NCBI RefSeq assembly: GCF_000738675.1
Contig: NZ_JPUX01000001.1
Coordinates: forward strand, 1,364,001-1,428,000
Origin: Serratia nematodiphila DZ0503SBS1
GTDB lineage: Bacteria; Pseudomonadota; Gammaproteobacteria; Enterobacterales; Enterobacteriaceae
DNA length: 64,000 nucleotides
Direction: 5' to 3'
The position numbers and the translations under genes were made by a program. The notes under the pieces were generated by a model. That model was not told the origin of the DNA. It did no database searches and was given only the letters and a program-made list of their open reading frames with translations. Of this stretch, positions 45,455-59,060 are shown piece by piece (position 1 is the first letter of the stretch; every line of letters begins with the position of its first letter).

Positions 45455-47259
45455 CGTACAGACGGTGAGGGATTTTCATCTTGCACCAGCGCGATAAGCG
45501 TACAGGGCATCGCGGGCGTGGAACCGGCGCCAATCGGTTGCAGAGAACCGTCTTCCTTTTGGCTGAATAGCGGAATAACGCCCTGATGTTTCTCCAAATA
45601 CTCCAGCCAACCGAAATTTTCGTTCAATTTGGTCGCTTTGATGGTGGCCCCTCTGGCGAGCAGGCTGCTCAGGCGGCCGTAGGTGGCTTCCTGATTAAAT
45701 AAAATTTCATGCCGGCGGAAACGCGAACTTTCCGCGCTGGCGCCGCGCCCTTTCAACGGCGCCCCCGAACGGATGGCGAACACGTGATCTTCGCCGAAGA
45801 GGTGACCGAAGTGATAAACCGCCAGCGCGTTCTGGTGGCGATTGGGCGACAGCGCCAGCACCTGGGCGATATTGCTCAGATCGAGGTAGTTCTCGGCGTG
45901 TTCGGAGTAGGCGTGGCCATAGTAGGCCGGAATGCCGTCCATGCGCGCCTGACGGTAGTATTCCCAGCTGCTGTCGGTGACGATCACCGGCACGTTCAGC
46001 TTGATCAGCGCCTGCGCCAGCATGCGCGCCACGCTGTTGGCGCCGACGATCAGCACGCCGCGCGGTTTCTGCTGTTGCACCCGCAGCCAGCGCGCCATCA
46101 TGCCGCTGGTCAGGCTTTGCAACACCACGGTGCCGATGATGATGGCGAACACCACGGTCACCAGCCGGTCGGCGCCCTGATAGCCGCTGCGCTGCAGCGT
46201 CAGCGCGAACAGCGAACTGACCGCCGCGGCCACGATGCCGCGCGGGGCGATCCAGCACAGCAGCAGCCGATCGCGCCAGTGCAGGGAAGAGCGCCAGGTC
46301 GAGACCGCGATGCACAGCGGCCGGGCGATGAACTGCACCGCCAGCAGCAGCAGGAGCAGCGGCCAGCCCATGTTCCACAGCGCCTGAATGTCGAGCCGCG
46401 CCGCCAGAATGATGAACAGCGCCGAGATCAGGATCGCCGACAGCTCCTCTTTAAACGCCAGAATATCGCTGGTGTCCACGTCGCGCATATTGGCCAGCCA
46501 GATGCCCATCACCGTGACGGTCAGCAGGCCGGATTCGTCGGCGATGGCGTTGGACACGCCGAAGGCGGTCAGCATAATAGCCAGCACCGCCAGGTTCTGC
46601 AGGTAGCGCGGCAGCCAAACGCGGCGCAGCGCCAGGCCGAGCAGGTAGCCGAACAGCGCGCCGGCGATAAGACCGACGGCGGCGGTCACGCCCAGCGTCC
46701 AAAACAGGTGGGTATAGGACTCCGCATTCTGCTTCAGCACGATAAACTCGAACACCAGCAGGGTGAAGATGGCGCCGACCGGATCGATGACGATCCCTTC
46801 CCAGCGCAACACCTGGTTAATGTTGGCGTTCGGCCGCACCACGCGCATCAGCGGGGCGATCACCGTCGGCCCGGTCACCACCGTCACCGCGCCGATCAGC
46901 GCCGCCAGCTCCGGCGGGAAATCCAGCAGCCACCAGCTGGCGAGGCTGATGACCAGAAAGGTGGCCAGCATGCCGACGGTGACCAGGTTGCGCACCACGC
47001 CGCCGAGGCCGCGTATCTCCTCGAAGCGCAGCGTCAGTGCCCCTTCGAACAGGATGATCGCTACCGACAGCGACACCAGCGGAAACAGCAGATCGCCGAA
47101 CAGCAGATCCGGCTGTACCAGATGCACCGTCGGGCCGAGCACGATGCCGAACAGCAGCAGCGGCAAGATGGCCGGCAGGCGCAGCAACCAGGCTAGCCAC
47201 TGCGCCAGCAGCGACGCCAGGCCGATAAGCACCAACATGAGCGGGGCGGATAATTCCAT
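45451..47259 (-). CDS. CPA1-family cation:proton antiporter with C-terminal TrkA-N-like domain
   Basis: A 602-residue inner-membrane protein. About 12-13 transmembrane segments (residues ~5-390) carry Na+/H+ exchanger features: FEGALTLRF, GAVTVVTGPTVIAPLMR, DPVGAIFTLLVFE and the WIAPRGIVAAAVSSLFAL signature (in part). A cytoplasmic Rossmann domain begins at about 400 (GVLIVGANSVARMLAQALIK), the TrkA-N/RCK type that binds nucleotides. The ion (Na+ or K+) is not determinable here. The start is the ATG with complement 47257-47259, 8 nt after AAGGGA; an earlier in-frame TTG is less likely. Confidence 0.88.
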   Translation of the reverse strand: MELSAPLMLVLIGLASLLAQWLAWLLRLPAILPLLLFGIVLGPTVHLVQPDLLFGDLLFPLVSLSVAIILFEGALTLRFEEIRGLGGVVRNLVTVGMLATFLVISLASWWLLDFPPELAALIGAVTVVTGPTVIAPLMRVVRPNANINQVLRWEGIVIDPVGAIFTLLVFEFIVLKQNAESYTHLFWTLGVTAAVGLIAGALFGYLLGLALRRVWLPRYLQNLAVLAIMLTAFGVSNAIADESGLLTVTVMGIWLANMRDVDTSDILAFKEELSAILISALFIILAARLDIQALWNMGWPLLLLLLAVQFIARPLCIAVSTWRSSLHWRDRLLLCWIAPRGIVAAAVSSLFALTLQRSGYQGADRLVTVVFAIIIGTVVLQSLTSGMMARWLRVQQQKPRGVLIVGANSVARMLAQALIKLNVPVIVTDSSWEYYRQARMDGIPAYYGHAYSEHAENYLDLSNIAQVLALSPNRHQNALAVYHFGHLFGEDHVFAIRSGAPLKGRGASAESSRFRRHEILFNQEATYGRLSSLLARGATIKATKLNENFGWLEYLEKHQGVIPLFSQKEDGSLQPIGAGSTPAMPCTLIALVQDENPSPSVR

Positions 47260-47488
47260 AAGCGAGATCCCTTTCAAATGACGAAATAAACGACGATGAC
47301 ACAGCCTGATGACAATTCGGCAACCCCGATAACAGGCCGTTAGCCAAAAGTATAGAGTGAAAGCTGAAACGAGGCGGCAATGCGTTGACAGTTAGCGCCT
47401 ATCGCAAGAAAAGAGATCATAATCACAGTCGAACAGGCTACAATCGGACAAACGCGTCATTTTTATTCTCAAGCCTAAGAGTGTTGCT

Positions 47489-49135
<1,647 letters not shown>

Positions 49136-49154
49136 GCGCCTGAGCTGAAGCCAA

Positions 49155-49183
49155 TAAAAAACCCGCCGCGGCGGGTTTTTTTA
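49155..49183. terminator. Bidirectional terminator between pgi and the wzi-like gene
   Basis: A GC-rich stem AACCCGCC / GGCGGGTT is flanked by six As on the left and seven Ts on the right. It can stop transcription from both convergent genes. Confidence 0.9.
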
Positions 49184-49196
49184 CGTCTGCAAAAAA

Positions 49197-50633
49197 TTAC
49201 AGGTTGATCGGCACTTCGAAGCTGACGCCAGCGCCCACGTCGTCGGCGGTGCTGTGATCGTTGTCGGTGTACCACAGGCTGGTATCGAACTTAACCTGGG
49301 ACGGGAAGGTGTAACCCCAACCGACCTGGACGCCCTTCAGCGTATCGGATTTCGGGAACGCCTGGTTGATGCTTTGGCTCAGCGGGTTCACCTTGGCGTA
49401 TACCAGACGGGTGCTCCAGCGCTGACTGTCGTCCAGCACCAGCTCGACGCGGCCGGACAGCATCTGGCCGTCGCCGCCCATCGCGTGACCCAGCGGGTAG
49501 CCCTGCTGATAGTAGCCGCCTTTGTAGATGTAGTGGTTGTACACGTAGTTTTTACGGCTCATATCCGAACGGGTATCGGAACCTTCAATATACCAGTTGA
49601 TGGTGGTCGGGCCCCATTCCGGGTGACCTTCCAGACCGAGCAGATAGGTGTTTTTCGACGGCAACATGCCGGCTTCATCTTCGCCGACCAACTGGCCATA
49701 GAGGCTGACCGGCAGGCCGATCAGCGGCTGCATTTTCAGCTTGAAGTCGAAACCGGCGAGCTGGTTGCCCGGATCGTTGCCCTGACCTGAGTCATCGTTA
49801 TCGTTACCGCTAAAGGCATCCCAGAATGAACTCCATGACTGCGGACGGCCTTTCCCCCCCCACTGCATGATGCGCGATGCGCCCAGCTCGACGAAGTCGG
49901 TAGGCATCATGGTGAAACGGCCGCCGATCAGTTTGGTGTGCGGTACAGAACTGTACTGCGACAGCTGGCCGGCGGACAGCTGGTATTGCCAGCGGCCGAT
50001 CCACGACAGCCACGGGGTTTCAAACGGCGATTGGTCGGCGCGCTGCAGCATAAAGCCGGCCACTGGGCGCGCGGCGTCGGAGCGGATCAGGCTGCCGTCG
50101 TAACCCGGGCCCCACCACTGGGAAACCTCGCCGAAGGAGAGCCATTGGTTCCAGATCTTCACCGCGCCGTAGGAGCCGTTCATGTTGAATTTGGAACCGT
50201 CGCTGACACGCTGATCGCCTTCCACCGAGCCCTGCAGACGCACGTCCCAGAACTCGCCGTTGGCGCCGGCGCCGATGGTCAGGCGATCGTCGGCGTACTC
50301 GTTTTGGCCGAAGCCCTGCGGGGTGCCGGGTTTATCGGTCGAGGCGTAACCGCTGACGCGGATGTTGGCTTTCAGAGCGTCAACGCGGCGTTGCACGCGG
50401 TCGATGACGTTTTTCTCGGTGTTGGTCACCGGTTTGGCCTGCGCGATAACGGAACTGATCTCTTCCTGACTCAGCGGCCAGGTGGACAGGCTGACGTTGA
50501 TGACGCCGCGGTCAGACAACCAGGCGAGATCGTTACGCAGATCGTTGTCAGGGGCTACCAGGCCGGCGGCGTGGCCGGACAATGCACAGGTAAACAGGCC
50601 TGCAGCGACCAGTCCGTTAAGTTTAGCGCGCAT
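49197..50633 (-). CDS. Wzi-family capsule-assembly/outer-membrane protein
   Basis: A 478-residue outer-membrane protein with a signal peptide of about 22-23 residues (MRAKLNGLVAAGLFTCALSG). The mature part matches the Wzi family, an 18-strand barrel lectin that anchors group 1 capsule in Klebsiella and E. coli. Signature-like segments are LAWLSDRGVINVSLSTWPLS, FGEVSQWWGPGYDGSLIRSD and PTTINWYIEGSDTRS. Length agrees with Wzi. It stands alone, away from any capsule cluster, so a general envelope role is possible. The ATG with complement 50631-50633 follows AAGGGAA; an upstream in-frame ATG would add 35 residues before the signal peptide. Confidence 0.85.
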   Translation of the reverse strand: MRAKLNGLVAAGLFTCALSGHAAGLVAPDNDLRNDLAWLSDRGVINVSLSTWPLSQEEISSVIAQAKPVTNTEKNVIDRVQRRVDALKANIRVSGYASTDKPGTPQGFGQNEYADDRLTIGAGANGEFWDVRLQGSVEGDQRVSDGSKFNMNGSYGAVKIWNQWLSFGEVSQWWGPGYDGSLIRSDAARPVAGFMLQRADQSPFETPWLSWIGRWQYQLSAGQLSQYSSVPHTKLIGGRFTMMPTDFVELGASRIMQWGGKGRPQSWSSFWDAFSGNDNDDSGQGNDPGNQLAGFDFKLKMQPLIGLPVSLYGQLVGEDEAGMLPSKNTYLLGLEGHPEWGPTTINWYIEGSDTRSDMSRKNYVYNHYIYKGGYYQQGYPLGHAMGGDGQMLSGRVELVLDDSQRWSTRLVYAKVNPLSQSINQAFPKSDTLKGVQVGWGYTFPSQVKFDTSLWYTDNDHSTADDVGAGVSFEVPINL

Positions 50634-50697
50634 AAAGAATTCCCTTGTTAATTCGAGGTTATTGGTTTTATGTAAAGATCTCTGTGACCCATGATAG

Positions 50698-50726
50698 TTG
50701 ACATTTCGATTTGCTACAAATCTATA
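50698..50726 (+). promoter_or_regulatory. Candidate psiE promoter
   Basis: TTGACA at 50698-50703 and TCTATA at 50721-50726 with 17-bp spacing lie about 130 bp before psiE, in the gap with the divergent wzi-like gene. I do not find a convincing Pho box next to it. Confidence 0.4.
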
Positions 50727-50857
50727 AGCCAGAAACATCTTATTATAACGTGATGAATTAAATGGGGTTTAAAGTGCTTTCGCGAAGGGCGGAATTTTTA
50801 GGACAATGCCTATATTGGCACGGTTGAATCATATAAGCGGTATTCAGGAGAGGTTTT

Positions 50858-51265
50858 ATGGCAAAAACGTCGCGTTCGATCATGATAGCGAAGGGGCTGC
50901 AGCGGGTGCTGAACGTGGGCTTGTTGCTGCTGGCGGCAATTCTGGTGGTGTTTCTGGTCAAGGAGACCATCCATCTGGCGAAGGTGTTATTTATTAACAG
51001 CGAAGAGTCGTCCTCTTACCTGTTGATTGAAGGCATCGTGATTTATTTTCTGTACTTTGAATTTATCGCCTTGATCGTCAAGTATTTTGAGTCGGGTTAT
51101 CATTTCCCGCTGCGCTATTTTATTTATATCGGCATTACCGCGATTATTCGTTTGATTATCGTGGATCACAAAAATCCCATCGACACCCTGATCTACGCGG
51201 CGGCGATATTGGTGCTGGTGGTGACGCTCTATCTGGCCAACACCGACCGGCTGAAACGGGAGTAG
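50858..51265 (+). CDS. psiE: Phosphate-starvation-inducible protein PsiE
   Basis: A 135-residue inner-membrane protein with four hydrophobic segments ([67 protein letters not shown]). It matches E. coli PsiE in length and sequence. Its function is unknown; in E. coli it is induced by phosphate starvation. A GGAGAGG ribosome site precedes the ATG. In E. coli psiE also abuts malG, in the same orientation as here. Confidence 0.92.
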   Translation: MAKTSRSIMIAKGLQRVLNVGLLLLAAILVVFLVKETIHLAKVLFINSEESSSYLLIEGIVIYFLYFEFIALIVKYFESGYHFPLRYFIYIGITAIIRLIIVDHKNPIDTLIYAAAILVLVVTLYLANTDRLKRE

Positions 51266-51272
51266 CTGAGAT

Positions 51273-51296
51273 AAAAATGGCGGCCAAAGGCCGCCA
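51273..51296 (-). terminator. Terminator for the malEFG transcript
   Basis: A perfect 8-bp stem TGGCGGCC / GGCCGCCA with a 3-nt loop. The T-run lies on the minus strand (complement of ATAAAAA), so it stops transcripts coming from malG. It may also fold in the psiE mRNA. Confidence 0.7.
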
Positions 51297-51312
51297 AAGA
51301 CACAGGATATAA

Positions 51313-51436
51313 TTACCCGTCATCTTTCAAGCGACAGCGTTGTTGACTGCACTCGCTAACCCCAGTTACTTACTGAAGTAAGCGCCTGGGCTTAGCGAGC
51401 TGGTCGCCTAGCTGTAACTTGAAATCCATAGGGTAA
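51313..51436. repeat. ERIC-like palindromic repeat between psiE and malG
   Basis: A 124-bp imperfect palindrome with inverted ends TTACCC...TTTCAAG / CTTGAAA...GGGTAA. The central core ACTTACTGAAGTAAGCGCCT is flanked by complementary CCCCAG and CTGGG. The part AAGTAAGCGCCTGGGCTTAGCG resembles the ERIC core by eye (about 17 of 22 positions). Its length is close to the 126-127 bp of ERIC elements. It has no coding potential and would form a long hairpin in the mRNA. Confidence 0.7.
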
Positions 51437-51476
51437 AAGATAAGGAAAAACATCAAACGCACTGCAGTGGCACAAA

Positions 51477-52367
51477 TTACCCCTTCACGCCGCCGGCCGT
51501 CAGGCCGCCCACCAGCCAGCGCTGCGCCAGCAGGAACACGGCGGTAATCGGTATCGCCGATAGCACCGCGGCGGCGGCGAAGTCGCCCCACAGATAGTTC
51601 TGCGGGTTGAGATATTGCTGCATCCCCACCGCCAGCGTGTAGCTGTTCACATCGCGCAGCAGCAGCGACGCCACCGGCACTTCGGTGATGGCGGCAATAA
51701 ACGACAGAATGAATACCACCGCCAGAATCGGCACCGACAGCGGCAACAGCACCAGACGGAACGCCTGCCACGGCGTGGCGCCATCCAGCGCCGCCGCTTC
51801 TTCCAGCGAATTGTCGATGGTTTCGAAATAGCCTTTGATAGTCCAGACGTGCAGCGCAATGCCGCCCATGTAGGCGAAAATCACGCCGCCGTGGGTGTTC
51901 AGGCCGATAAACGGAATGTACTGGCCCAGGCGATCGAACAGGGCGTACAGCGCCACCAGCGACAGCACCGCCGGGAACATCTGGAAGATCAGCATGCTTT
52001 TCAACAGCGTGCTCTTGCCGCGAAAACGCATGCGGGCGAAGGCGTAGGCGCAGGTGGTGGACAGCGTCACGATACCGATGGCGGTGATCGCCGCGATCTT
52101 GACTGAGTTCCACAGCCACAACAGCACCGGGAACGGCGGCGGCGTCACGCTGCCGTCGGCGTGGGTGACGCTGAAGCCGAGCGCCAGCCGCCAGTGATCC
52201 CAAGAGAGGGTTTCCGGTATCAGGCTGCCGGTGGCGAAGTTGCCGGAGCGCAGCGAGATGGCGACCACCATCAGCAGCGGAAACATGATCAGGGCGATAA
52301 AGCACAGCATCAAGATATGGGTGATCCACAGGCGCAAGCGCTGGGATTTGGGTTGAACCATGGCCAT
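51477..52367 (-). CDS. malG: Maltose/maltodextrin ABC permease MalG
   Basis: Inner-membrane subunit of MalFGK2. The 296-residue product starts [18 protein letters not shown] as in E. coli MalG and has six transmembrane segments. The EAA loop [21 protein letters not shown] (in part) docks in MalK, and the C-terminal tail [15 protein letters not shown] enters the MalF/MalG pore. It lies 11 bp after malF; last gene of malEFG. Confidence 0.98.
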   Translation of the reverse strand: MAMVQPKSQRLRLWITHILMLCFIALIMFPLLMVVAISLRSGNFATGSLIPETLSWDHWRLALGFSVTHADGSVTPPPFPVLLWLWNSVKIAAITAIGIVTLSTTCAYAFARMRFRGKSTLLKSMLIFQMFPAVLSLVALYALFDRLGQYIPFIGLNTHGGVIFAYMGGIALHVWTIKGYFETIDNSLEEAAALDGATPWQAFRLVLLPLSVPILAVVFILSFIAAITEVPVASLLLRDVNSYTLAVGMQQYLNPQNYLWGDFAAAAVLSAIPITAVFLLAQRWLVGGLTAGGVKG

Positions 52368-52378
52368 CGTTATTCTCC

Positions 52379-53956
52379 CTAATCGAAGTTCATCTTGCTG
52401 GCTTTCAAATTCAGGATCGCCAGCGCGCCCACCAGCAGGAAGATCAGCGTGGCGATGGCGGCCGCCAGGCCGAAGTCTTGCCCGCCGCCGCCTTCGAAGG
52501 CGATGCGGTAGGTGTAGCTGACCAGCAGATCGGTATAGCCGGCCGGCGTGGTGGTGCCGATCATGTCCGGGCCGCCGTTGGTCAGCAGCTGGATCAGCAC
52601 GAAGTTGTTAAAGTTGAAGGCGAAGCTGGCGATCATCAGCGGCGTCAGCGGCTTGATCAGCAGCGGCAAGGTGATGCGGAAGAAGTTTTGCCACGGGTTG
52701 GCGCCATCCATCGCCGAGGCCTCGTACAGATCGTCCGGGATCGCTTTCAGCAGCCCCATGCACAGGATCATCATGTACGGGTAGCCGAGCCAGGTGTTGA
52801 CGATCAGGATCATGCTCTTGGCGGTGAGCGGATCGCTGAACCAGGCGGGTTTGATGCCGAACAGATGGCTGAGCATCATGTTGATTTCGCCGAAGCTCTG
52901 GTTGAACAACCCTTTGAAGATCAGGATCGAGATGAACGACGGCACCGCATAGGGCAGGATCAGCAGCACGCGGTAGATCGCCTTGCCTTTCAGCGCCTCC
53001 CACTGCACCACGCAGGCCAACACCATGCCGACCGCCACGGTGAGGATCACCGTCATTACCGAGAACACGATGGTCCAGATGAAGATCGACACGAACGGTT
53101 TCTTGATGCCTTCGTCCTGCAGCACCCGCAGGAAGTTTTTCCAGCCGGTGGTGACGGTATAGCCGGGGCTCAGGGTTTCCTGCGCCCAGCCGCCGTCGGC
53201 GTTGATCGCCTGATAGAAGCCGATGTCGCCGTTCGGTCGATAGCGTACCTGGGTCTGGTTATTGGTCAGCGTGCTGCCGTCTTTGTCCAGCGCATACAGC
53301 GGACGGGTGCCGGAGAATTGGCGAAGAGAGCTCATGCGCAATTCACCGCCGTCGGGCAGTTGCGCCACCAGCTGGCTCAGCGCTTGCCGGTTCTGGGTGA
53401 TCACCCGCAGCGTGGCGCGTTCGCCCTGCGGCGCGGCGCTCTGCGTGGTCAATGTCAGGGTTTGCGGCGCAGCGGCGTCGAGGCGGAAAGGCTCGGAAAT
53501 CAACGGCTGTTCACTGTCCGGCGAGGTTAATTGCAGGCGCCATTGCTGATTTTCCGCCGGGTAGAGGCCGAAGGTGAAGGTTTTGCCGCTCTGGAACTGG
53601 CGTTGCATCAGCACCGATTGCGCGCGCTCAAAGGTCAGCTGGTTGGTGCTGCTGTAGTTGGTAAAGGCGATGGCGATGGTGCAGATCAGCGGGAACAGGA
53701 CGAACAGTCCCATGCCGGCGACGCCGGGATACACATAGCGCCAGGCGTAGGCGCGGCGGTTGGCGAAGACGTAAAGTCCGGCGCTGACCAGGATCAGCGT
53801 CAGGATGGCGAACAGGTATTCACCCTGTGCATACATCAACACAATCAGGTAGCAGGTCACCAGGCTGAACAGGCCGACCACCAGCCATTTCAGCGCGTCG
53901 CTTTGCCACCACTTCGATTTTTTACGCGCAGGCGTCCCCGCGTGAGCGAATTGCAT
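52379..53956 (-). CDS. malF: Maltose/maltodextrin ABC permease MalF
   Basis: Inner-membrane subunit with eight transmembrane segments and the large periplasmic P2 domain (about residues 100-285) that caps MalE. The EAA loop [21 protein letters not shown] (in part) is intact. It has 525 residues, about ten longer than E. coli MalF at the N-terminus and in P2. The start is the ATG with complement 53954-53956, 6 nt after AAGGAA. A GC hairpin separates it from malE. Confidence 0.97.
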   Translation of the reverse strand: MQFAHAGTPARKKSKWWQSDALKWLVVGLFSLVTCYLIVLMYAQGEYLFAILTLILVSAGLYVFANRRAYAWRYVYPGVAGMGLFVLFPLICTIAIAFTNYSSTNQLTFERAQSVLMQRQFQSGKTFTFGLYPAENQQWRLQLTSPDSEQPLISEPFRLDAAAPQTLTLTTQSAAPQGERATLRVITQNRQALSQLVAQLPDGGELRMSSLRQFSGTRPLYALDKDGSTLTNNQTQVRYRPNGDIGFYQAINADGGWAQETLSPGYTVTTGWKNFLRVLQDEGIKKPFVSIFIWTIVFSVMTVILTVAVGMVLACVVQWEALKGKAIYRVLLILPYAVPSFISILIFKGLFNQSFGEINMMLSHLFGIKPAWFSDPLTAKSMILIVNTWLGYPYMMILCMGLLKAIPDDLYEASAMDGANPWQNFFRITLPLLIKPLTPLMIASFAFNFNNFVLIQLLTNGGPDMIGTTTPAGYTDLLVSYTYRIAFEGGGGQDFGLAAAIATLIFLLVGALAILNLKASKMNFD

Positions 53957-53982
53957 AGGGCGTTCCTTTCTGTGAAGCAATG

Positions 53983-54004
53983 GCGGGGCGCCACGGCGCC
54001 CCGC
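53983..54004 (-). other. Perfect hairpin in the malE-malF gap
   Basis: A 10-bp perfect stem GCGGGGCGCC / GGCGCCCCGC with a 2-nt spacer lies 9 bp after the malE stop codon. No U-tract follows, so it is more likely an mRNA 3'-end protector than a terminator. E. coli has REP hairpins in the same gap that raise malE relative to malF. Confidence 0.7.
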
Positions 54005-54013
54005 ACGACGTCG

Positions 54014-55207
54014 TTACTTGGTGATGCGGGTCTGCACGTCGTCCAGCGCGGCTTTCACCGTCTGACGGCCGCTGACGGCGTTGATCACTGCACTGCGTTC
54101 GGCGTACCAGAAGGCGCTCATCTGCGGGATGTTCGGCATGATTTCCCCATTTTGCGAGTTCTGCATGGTGGCGGCGATCTTCGGATCTTTGGCCAGCGCC
54201 TCCTGGTAGGATTTCAGCGCCACCGCGCCCAGCGGTTTGTCTTTGTTGACGTCCGCCAGCCCTTCGTTGGTCAGCAGGTAGTTTTCGAGGAACTCGGTCG
54301 CCAGCTCCTTATTCGGGCTGGCGGCGTTGATGCCGGCGGTCAGCACGCCGACGAACGGCTTGGACGGTTTGCCTTTGAAGGTCGGCAGCAGCGTCACGCC
54401 GTAGTTGATTTTACTCTGCTCGATGTTGTTCCAGGCCCATGGCCCGTTGATGGTCATCGCGGTCTGGCCTTTGTTGAACGCGGCCTCGGCGATCGAGTAA
54501 TCGGTATCGGCGTTGATGTGTTTGTTTTTCACCAGATCGACGATGAACTGCAGGCCTGCCTGTGAACCGGCGTTGGCGACGCCGACATCCTTGATGTTGT
54601 ATTTGCCGTTTTCATACTTGAAGGCATAACCGCCGTCGGCGGCGATGATAGGCCAGGTGAAGTAGGGTTCCTGCAGGTTCCACATGATGGCGCTCTTGCC
54701 GGCGGCGCGCAGCTGTTTGTCCAGCGCCGGGATCTCTTCCCAGGTTTTCGGCGGCTGTTTGACCAAGTCCTTGTTGTAAATCAGCGACAGCGCTTCGACG
54801 GCGATCGGGTAGCCGATCAGCTTGCCGTCATAGCGCACGGCGTCCCAGGTGAACGGGAACAGCTTGTCCTGGAAGGCTTTGGACGGGTGAATTTCGGCCA
54901 ACAGGCCGGACTGCGCATAGCCGCCGAAGCGGTCGTGGGCCCAGAAAATGATGTCAGGACCGTCGCCGGTGGCGGCCACCTGCGGGTATTTTTCTTCCAG
55001 TTTGTCCGGGTGCTCGACGGTGACCTTGATGCCGGTGTCTTTTTCGAATTTCTTGCCGACTTCCGCCAGGCCGTTATAGCCCTTGTCGCCGTTGATCCAG
55101 ATAACCAGTTTGCCTTCCTCAATCTTGGCGAAGGCGGAAGAAGAGAGCACCAGGGTGGCCAGTGCCGAGAGCGCCAGCGTGCGGGCGAGGGTAATGCTGC
55201 GAGTCAT
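54014..55207 (-). CDS. malE: Periplasmic maltose/maltodextrin-binding protein MalE
   Basis: Delivers maltodextrins to MalFGK2 and to the Tar chemoreceptor. It has 397 residues with a signal peptide of 27 (SSSAFA then [20 protein letters not shown]). The mature protein is E. coli MalE-like throughout, including ligand-contact aromatics in [22 protein letters not shown] and the C-terminal [11 protein letters not shown]. The start is the ATG with complement 55205-55207 ([10 protein letters not shown]). First gene of malEFG, divergent from the malK operon. Confidence 0.98.
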   Translation of the reverse strand: MTRSITLARTLALSALATLVLSSSAFAKIEEGKLVIWINGDKGYNGLAEVGKKFEKDTGIKVTVEHPDKLEEKYPQVAATGDGPDIIFWAHDRFGGYAQSGLLAEIHPSKAFQDKLFPFTWDAVRYDGKLIGYPIAVEALSLIYNKDLVKQPPKTWEEIPALDKQLRAAGKSAIMWNLQEPYFTWPIIAADGGYAFKYENGKYNIKDVGVANAGSQAGLQFIVDLVKNKHINADTDYSIAEAAFNKGQTAMTINGPWAWNNIEQSKINYGVTLLPTFKGKPSKPFVGVLTAGINAASPNKELATEFLENYLLTNEGLADVNKDKPLGAVALKSYQEALAKDPKIAATMQNSQNGEIMPNIPQMSAFWYAERSAVINAVSGRQTVKAALDDVQTRITK

Positions 55208-55285
55208 AATCCAGTCCTTCTTTTTGTGGGCACATAAATCAAGGAGAGACGTTTCGCGGTAATAGTGGGTCACAACGCGACATAT

Positions 55286-55466
55286 TCTCATCCTCCCCCC
55301 CTCTACGCCCCTGAGATGAGGAGTGTGATCCAGTTAACGTTGTGCTCTATTCTGTGGCGTCAGGCACAAAATAGGGGGCGATTTTTGCCAGCCGGATCAC
55401 AGATTTGCCTTAAGCGCGGAACTTCTCATCGCCGCGGTCGTTCTCTCATCCTCCCGCCTCCTCCCC
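55286..55466. promoter_or_regulatory. malE/malK divergent control region with MalT boxes
   Basis: MalT boxes (GGGGA[T/G]GAGG) are visible. An exact one on the minus strand is at 55457-55466 (GGGGAGGAGG). 8/10 matches are GAGGATGAGA at 55286-55295 and 55444-55453 and GGCGATGAGA at 55424-55433 (minus), and TGAGATGAGG at 55312-55321 (plus). TGTGATC at about 55324 and GATCACA near 55395 could be CRP half-sites. The 360-bp gap holds no gene. The arrangement fits the MalT/CRP nucleoprotein switch of the E. coli malE-malK region. Confidence 0.7.
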
Positions 55467-55567
55467 CATGAAAAATCCTGTTACGGATGATTACCCTTTC
55501 CGGTGACTCCCGCACTATCGGCACATCGATGATTTTTAACGCCACGCGCAGCAGGGATACCGGATTT

Positions 55568-56531
55568 ATGTCGTCAATGCCTATCGCCACTCAGCCCACC
55601 CTGTACCGGATCCATCCGGCCAGTTTCCGTGACGGAAACGGGGACGGCGTGGGCGACGCGCACGGCATGCTGGCGGCGCTGCCGTACCTGAAAGCGCTGT
55701 CGATCGACGGCCTGTTGCTGCCGCAGACGCTGGCGCCGGAGGCCGAGGCGACGGTGACGGGCGAAGGGCTGACGCTGTGGTACGGCGATGAAGCCAACCG
55801 CGTTCGCAATGCCGTCGCGCTGCAGCGGTTCGCCCACGGCGCGCTGGCGCTGGACGTGATGCCGTTCAGCGCGGAGAAGCTGGCGGCGGTGTTGCACGCC
55901 CGCCGCGCCACGTTGGCGGACAGCCTGTGGAGCACCGGGGACGCCGAGCAGCCAAGAGTGGTCAGCCGCTGGGGGCAAGGCGATCTGCGTTCCGCCGCCG
56001 CCTTTTTGACGCTGTTGGCGATGTTGCCGGCGCCGATCTGCCTGTATCAGGGCGAAGAGCTGGGGCTGCCGCATGCCGCCGGCCTGCAGGATCCGCGCGG
56101 CGCGCAAACGCCGATGCCGTGGCATGAAGCCCCCGAACAGGTCACAGCCGGGGAGATTAGCTGGTATCAGCAGGTGGCGATCGAACACCGCGCATTGGCC
56201 ATCAGCCGCCAACAGCACGACAGCCACTCCACCTTACGTTACTGCCAGGCGCTGTTGGCCCTGCGCCGTTCGCCGCTCATCCAGCGCGGCGAGCTGAACG
56301 CGGTCAGCCAGCGGGATGGCGTGGTGCGCTTACTTATTACCCATCAGGATCAATGCCTTGAAGCGCTGATAAACCTGCAGCCTTATACTCAGGCGGCCGC
56401 GCCGTCTGAGGCGACCTTGCCGTTGGCATGGCAGCACGGCGCGCAGCAAGAGGGTCATCAATGGGTTTTGGCGGGCTTTGCCTCCGCCATTTTCACACGA
56501 CATGTTAACTGCGAAAGCAGGGGAGTAACGC

Positions 56532-56539
<8 letters not shown>
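55568..56539 (+). CDS. Shortened GH13 alpha-glucosidase-like protein, probably catalytically inactive
   Basis: A 323-residue protein related to oligo-1,6-glucosidase-type GH13 enzymes (usually ~540-560 residues). The N-terminal barrel start is clear ([18 protein letters not shown], residues 13-30), as is the late part ([21 protein letters not shown], in part; [23 protein letters not shown]). The middle of the barrel, with conserved regions I-III (nucleophile Asp and acid/base Glu), is missing. Region IV, normally NHD before QPR, reads DAE (residues 125-127). The reading frame is intact, and its end overlaps malK by 8 bp. It may be a binding or regulatory relic. The start is uncertain: ATG 55568 or 55577. 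Confidence 0.75.
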
Positions 56540-58963
<2,424 letters not shown>

Positions 58964-59060
58964 CGACAGGACGGGGAGGGCCGCAGGCTCTCCCTCAATC
59001 GCATTCGCCGCGGCCGGATCTCTTGCCTGATCCATCGCGGCGCTGAAAGAGGATATAACG

